Below, in pieces: positions 14,193 through 16,366 of a stretch of 16,366 bases of DNA; position 1 is the first letter of the stretch; every line of letters starts with the position of its first letter. Where the stretch lies: positions 1 to 16,366 of the forward strand of contig CAIZGZ010000025.1 of the NCBI GenBank assembly GCA_903932695.1. The letters are read 5' to 3'. A program made the translations under genes and the position numbers. The notes under the pieces are model-generated. The model did not search any database. It saw only the letters and a program-made list of their open reading frames with translations, and was not told the origin of the DNA. This stretch comes from an uncultured Actinomycetes bacterium (GTDB taxonomy: Bacteria; Actinomycetota; Actinomycetes; Nanopelagicales; Nanopelagicaceae).

Positions 14193-15277
14193 TACTTACC
14201 CACTTCCGCGAGTTCGTTGTCGATGCGAAGCATGATTCGCTCTTCAACGTCTGAGAGATGAAGCTTTGAGACGATCTCGGCAAAAAATCCACGAATCACC
14301 AATCGACGCGCTTCTGCTGCTGGAATGCCCCGCGACTCTAGATAGAAGAGTTGTTCGTCATCGAATCGCCCAGTTGTGCTGGCGTGACCGGCACCAACAA
14401 TCTCACCGGTTTCGATCTCCAAGTTGGGAACTGAATCTGCGCGCGCTCCATCAGAGAGGAGCAAGTTTCGGTTGAGTTCGTACGTATCTGTGCCTTCCGC
14501 GGCAGCGCGAATAAAGACATCACCGATCCACACAGTTCGAGCATTGTCGCCAGCCAGCGCACCCTTGTAGTTCACTCGAGATTTTGCTGCTGGACCGCCG
14601 TGCTCAACGTGAACGCGATGCTCGAGGTGTTGACCGCTGGTCGCGAAGTAAAGTCCGTTCAGTTCGGCGCTTGCTCCCGGTCCTGAATATTCAACGGTAG
14701 GAAGCAACCGGACGAGCGATCCCCCAACAGTGATCACATGAGATGTGAAGGTCGCATCGCGACCGACGATGGCGTGATGGCGGGCCGCGTGAATGGAGCC
14801 CTCATCCCACTCTTGAAGTGAGATAAAGCGCAGGTTTGAACCTGGCTCCAACGTAATCTCAATATCCTCGGCCAAAACTGATTGTCCTAAGTTTGAGATG
14901 ACGACTGTTGCATGAGCGTGGGCCCCTACATGAATGGCCAAACGTGAGCACTCTGGCTCAAGCCCTGCAGCATTACGACGCAGAAAGATTGGTGCTTCAA
15001 GTTCGGTGTGAGCCGAAATTTTCAATTCCGAAACACTTTGCGCAGATTCGAAGACCCGGTGCGAGATCTGATCTTCTGTCTGTGACTTGGTGACGTAATC
15101 AGCGGCTGAGATTTCAGCCATGCTTACGCCGGCTGGAAGTGCATCCGCTATTAAGGATGAACGTGAAAGAAGGGGAACGGCTGCATCATGCAGTCCGCCA
15201 AGGCGAGCAAGTGGGGTAAAACGCCAAGCCTCTTCCCTGCCCGTTGGGGTGAGGTAATTTGTTGTCGCTAGCGTCAT
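14192..15277 (-). CDS. sufD: SufD, scaffold subunit of the SufBCD complex
   Basis: The partner of SufB in the Fe-S scaffold, also implicated in iron entry. The 361 residues comprise an N-terminal helical part (EEAWRFTPLARL, 15-26), a long beta-helix core, and a C-terminal helical SufBD end. H298 in VGAGHASTTGRF matches the position of E. coli SufD H360 at the SufB-SufD interface. DDEQLFYLESRG (306-317) has a direct counterpart in SufB here (SDDQLFYLMSRG), reflecting their common origin. It overlaps sufB upstream and the ferredoxin gene downstream, each by one base (TAATG). Confidence 0.95.
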   Translation of the reverse strand: MTLATTNYLTPTGREEAWRFTPLARLGGLHDAAVPLLSRSSLIADALPAGVSMAEISAADYVTKSQTEDQISHRVFESAQSVSELKISAHTELEAPIFLRRNAAGLEPECSRLAIHVGAHAHATVVISNLGQSVLAEDIEITLEPGSNLRFISLQEWDEGSIHAARHHAIVGRDATFTSHVITVGGSLVRLLPTVEYSGPGASAELNGLYFATSGQHLEHRVHVEHGGPAAKSRVNYKGALAGDNARTVWIGDVFIRAAAEGTDTYELNRNLLLSDGARADSVPNLEIETGEIVGAGHASTTGRFDDEQLFYLESRGIPAAEARRLVIRGFFAEIVSKLHLSDVEERIMLRIDNELAEVGK

Positions 15278-16366
15278 TAGCCAACCGCTCCTTCCATTTG
15301 AAGCTCAATAAGACGATTGAGTTCAAGTGCATACTCCATAGGTAGTTCGCGTGCGATGGGCTCGATGAAGCCACGAACGATCATCGCCATCGCCTCGTCT
15401 TCCGAGAGGCCGCGGGACATGAGGTAGAAGAGTTGATCATCGCTGATCTTTGACACTGTTGCTTCATGGCCCATCGAGACATCGTCTTCACGAATATCTA
15501 CGTACGGATAGGTATCCGAGCGAGAAATTGTGTCGACCAAAAGTGCATCGCACTTAACGGTGGACTTTGAGTGATGAGCGCCTGGCTGTACTTGAATCAG
15601 ACCACGATACGACGTGCGACCTCCGCCTCGTGCAACAGATTTAGAGATGATCGTTGAAGAAGTGTATGGAGCGGCGTGAACCATCTTTGCTCCTGCATCT
15701 TGATGTTGGCCTTCACCGGCAAATGCGATCGAGAGAGTCTCGCCCTTGGCATGCTCACCCATTAAGAAGACTGCAGGATATTTCATCGTTACCTTTGAAC
15801 CGATATTGCCATCGATCCACTCCATCGTTGCGCCTTCAGCACAGACAGCGCGCTTTGTCACAAGGTTATAAACGTTGTTCGACCAATTTTGAATTGTCGT
15901 ATAACGAACTCGAGCATTTTTCTTTACGATGATCTCCACAACAGCGGAGTGAAGTGAGTCGGAAGAGTAGATAGGTGCGGTACAGCCTTCTACGTAGTGA
16001 ACATAGGAACCCTCATCAGCGATAATCAAGGTGCGCTCGAACTGGCCCATGTTCTCGGTGTTGATTCGGAAGTAGGCCTGAAGTGGAATATCTACATGGA
16101 CACCCTTTGGTACATAGATGAACGAACCACCTGACCAGACTGAGGTGTTGAGTGCCGCAAACTTATTATCGCCAACTGGAATGACGGTTCCAAAGTACTC
16201 TTTAAACAACTCTTCGTGTTCGCGTAGCCCCGAGTCGGTATCAACGAAAATTACGCCGAGTTTCTCAAGATCTTCACGAATAGAGTGGTAGACAACCTCT
16301 GACTCATACTGGGCTGCAACACCAGCTACTAGACGATTCTTCTCCGCATCTGGGATTCCCAGGCGA
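15277..16366 (-). CDS. sufB: SufB, Fe-S scaffold subunit, 5' end cut by window edge
   Basis: The main scaffold on which the nascent cluster is built. About 363 codons including the stop are in the window and open to its edge; the beginning, roughly 110-130 residues, lies outside. The visible part starts RLGIPDAEKNRLVAG, then VYHSIREDLEKLGVIF and the core SGGSFIYVPKGVHVDIPLQ. Near the end, VKCDALLVDT carries the cysteine equivalent to E. coli C405, and 28-29 residues on, MGHEAT gives the H and E equivalent to H433 and E434; the spacing matches exactly. A TTG at 16209 is internal to the gene, not the start. The operon promoter and any sufR regulator would be beyond the edge. Confidence 0.97.
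   Translation of the reverse strand, partial: RLGIPDAEKNRLVAGVAAQYESEVVYHSIREDLEKLGVIFVDTDSGLREHEELFKEYFGTVIPVGDNKFAALNTSVWSGGSFIYVPKGVHVDIPLQAYFRINTENMGQFERTLIIADEGSYVHYVEGCTAPIYSSDSLHSAVVEIIVKKNARVRYTTIQNWSNNVYNLVTKRAVCAEGATMEWIDGNIGSKVTMKYPAVFLMGEHAKGETLSIAFAGEGQHQDAGAKMVHAAPYTSSTIISKSVARGGGRTSYRGLIQVQPGAHHSKSTVKCDALLVDTISRSDTYPYVDIREDDVSMGHEATVSKISDDQLFYLMSRGLSEDEAMAMIVRGFIEPIARELPMEYALELNRLIELQMEGAVG

Noticed and set aside
1..16366. Search for CRISPR, tRNA, rRNA, insertion sequences, phage or defence genes
   Set aside because: No regularly spaced repeats, transposase motifs, terminal repeats or RNA gene signatures seen; every long frame belongs to a core metabolic or translation family.

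Overview
The window is dense chromosomal core from what looks like a streamlined, mid-GC actinobacterium. Evidence for this is the order fabG-fabI (an InhA-type reductase) next to a DUF3099 gene, the actinobacterial suf cluster order (sufB-sufD-Rieske ferredoxin-sufC-sufS-sufU-sufT), the infC-rpmI-rplT-RNA methyltransferase-pheS-pheT-argC order, and the many stop/start overlaps. A freshwater lineage such as Nanopelagicales fits, but that is inference; no rRNA is present to confirm it. Nearly all genes are on the minus strand, so the text follows the direction of transcription, from high to low coordinates.

16366-11088: a Fe-S cluster assembly operon. Partial sufB, sufD, a small Rieske ferredoxin and sufC are joined by one-base TAATG overlaps; then come sufS, sufU (directly abutting) and sufT (overlapping by 8 bp). 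SufS and SufU supply sulfur, SufBCD is the ATP-driven scaffold, and SufT and the ferredoxin are accessory. An ABC exporter gene (11056-9167) follows after 31 bp and may be cotranscribed.

9170-8775: a small DUF3099 membrane protein is the only plus-strand gene. Its stop codon overlaps the stop codon of the exporter, and its start is divergent from fabG across 72 bp.

8774-7273: fabG and fabI, two enzymes of fatty acid elongation, laid out like mycobacterial mabA-inhA. A 177-bp non-coding stretch follows, with a terminator- or attenuator-like hairpin, and leads to infC, which appears to start at a rare ATC codon.

7095-1608: translation genes infC, rpmI, rplT, a SpoU/TrmH-family RNA methyltransferase, pheS and pheT.

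1607-1: arginine biosynthesis, argC and partial argB, behind a control region with a perfect 26-bp palindrome and a second half-matching copy, interpreted as paired ArgR operators. argB follows argC directly with no argJ between them, and its product lacks the N-terminal helix linked to arginine feedback inhibition.

I found no mobile element, CRISPR array, tRNA, rRNA or evidently new multi-gene system. The points of interest are regulatory and architectural: the ARG boxes, the ArgB form, the infC start and leader, and likely leaderless promoters. No stretch longer than 300 bases lacks a gene.
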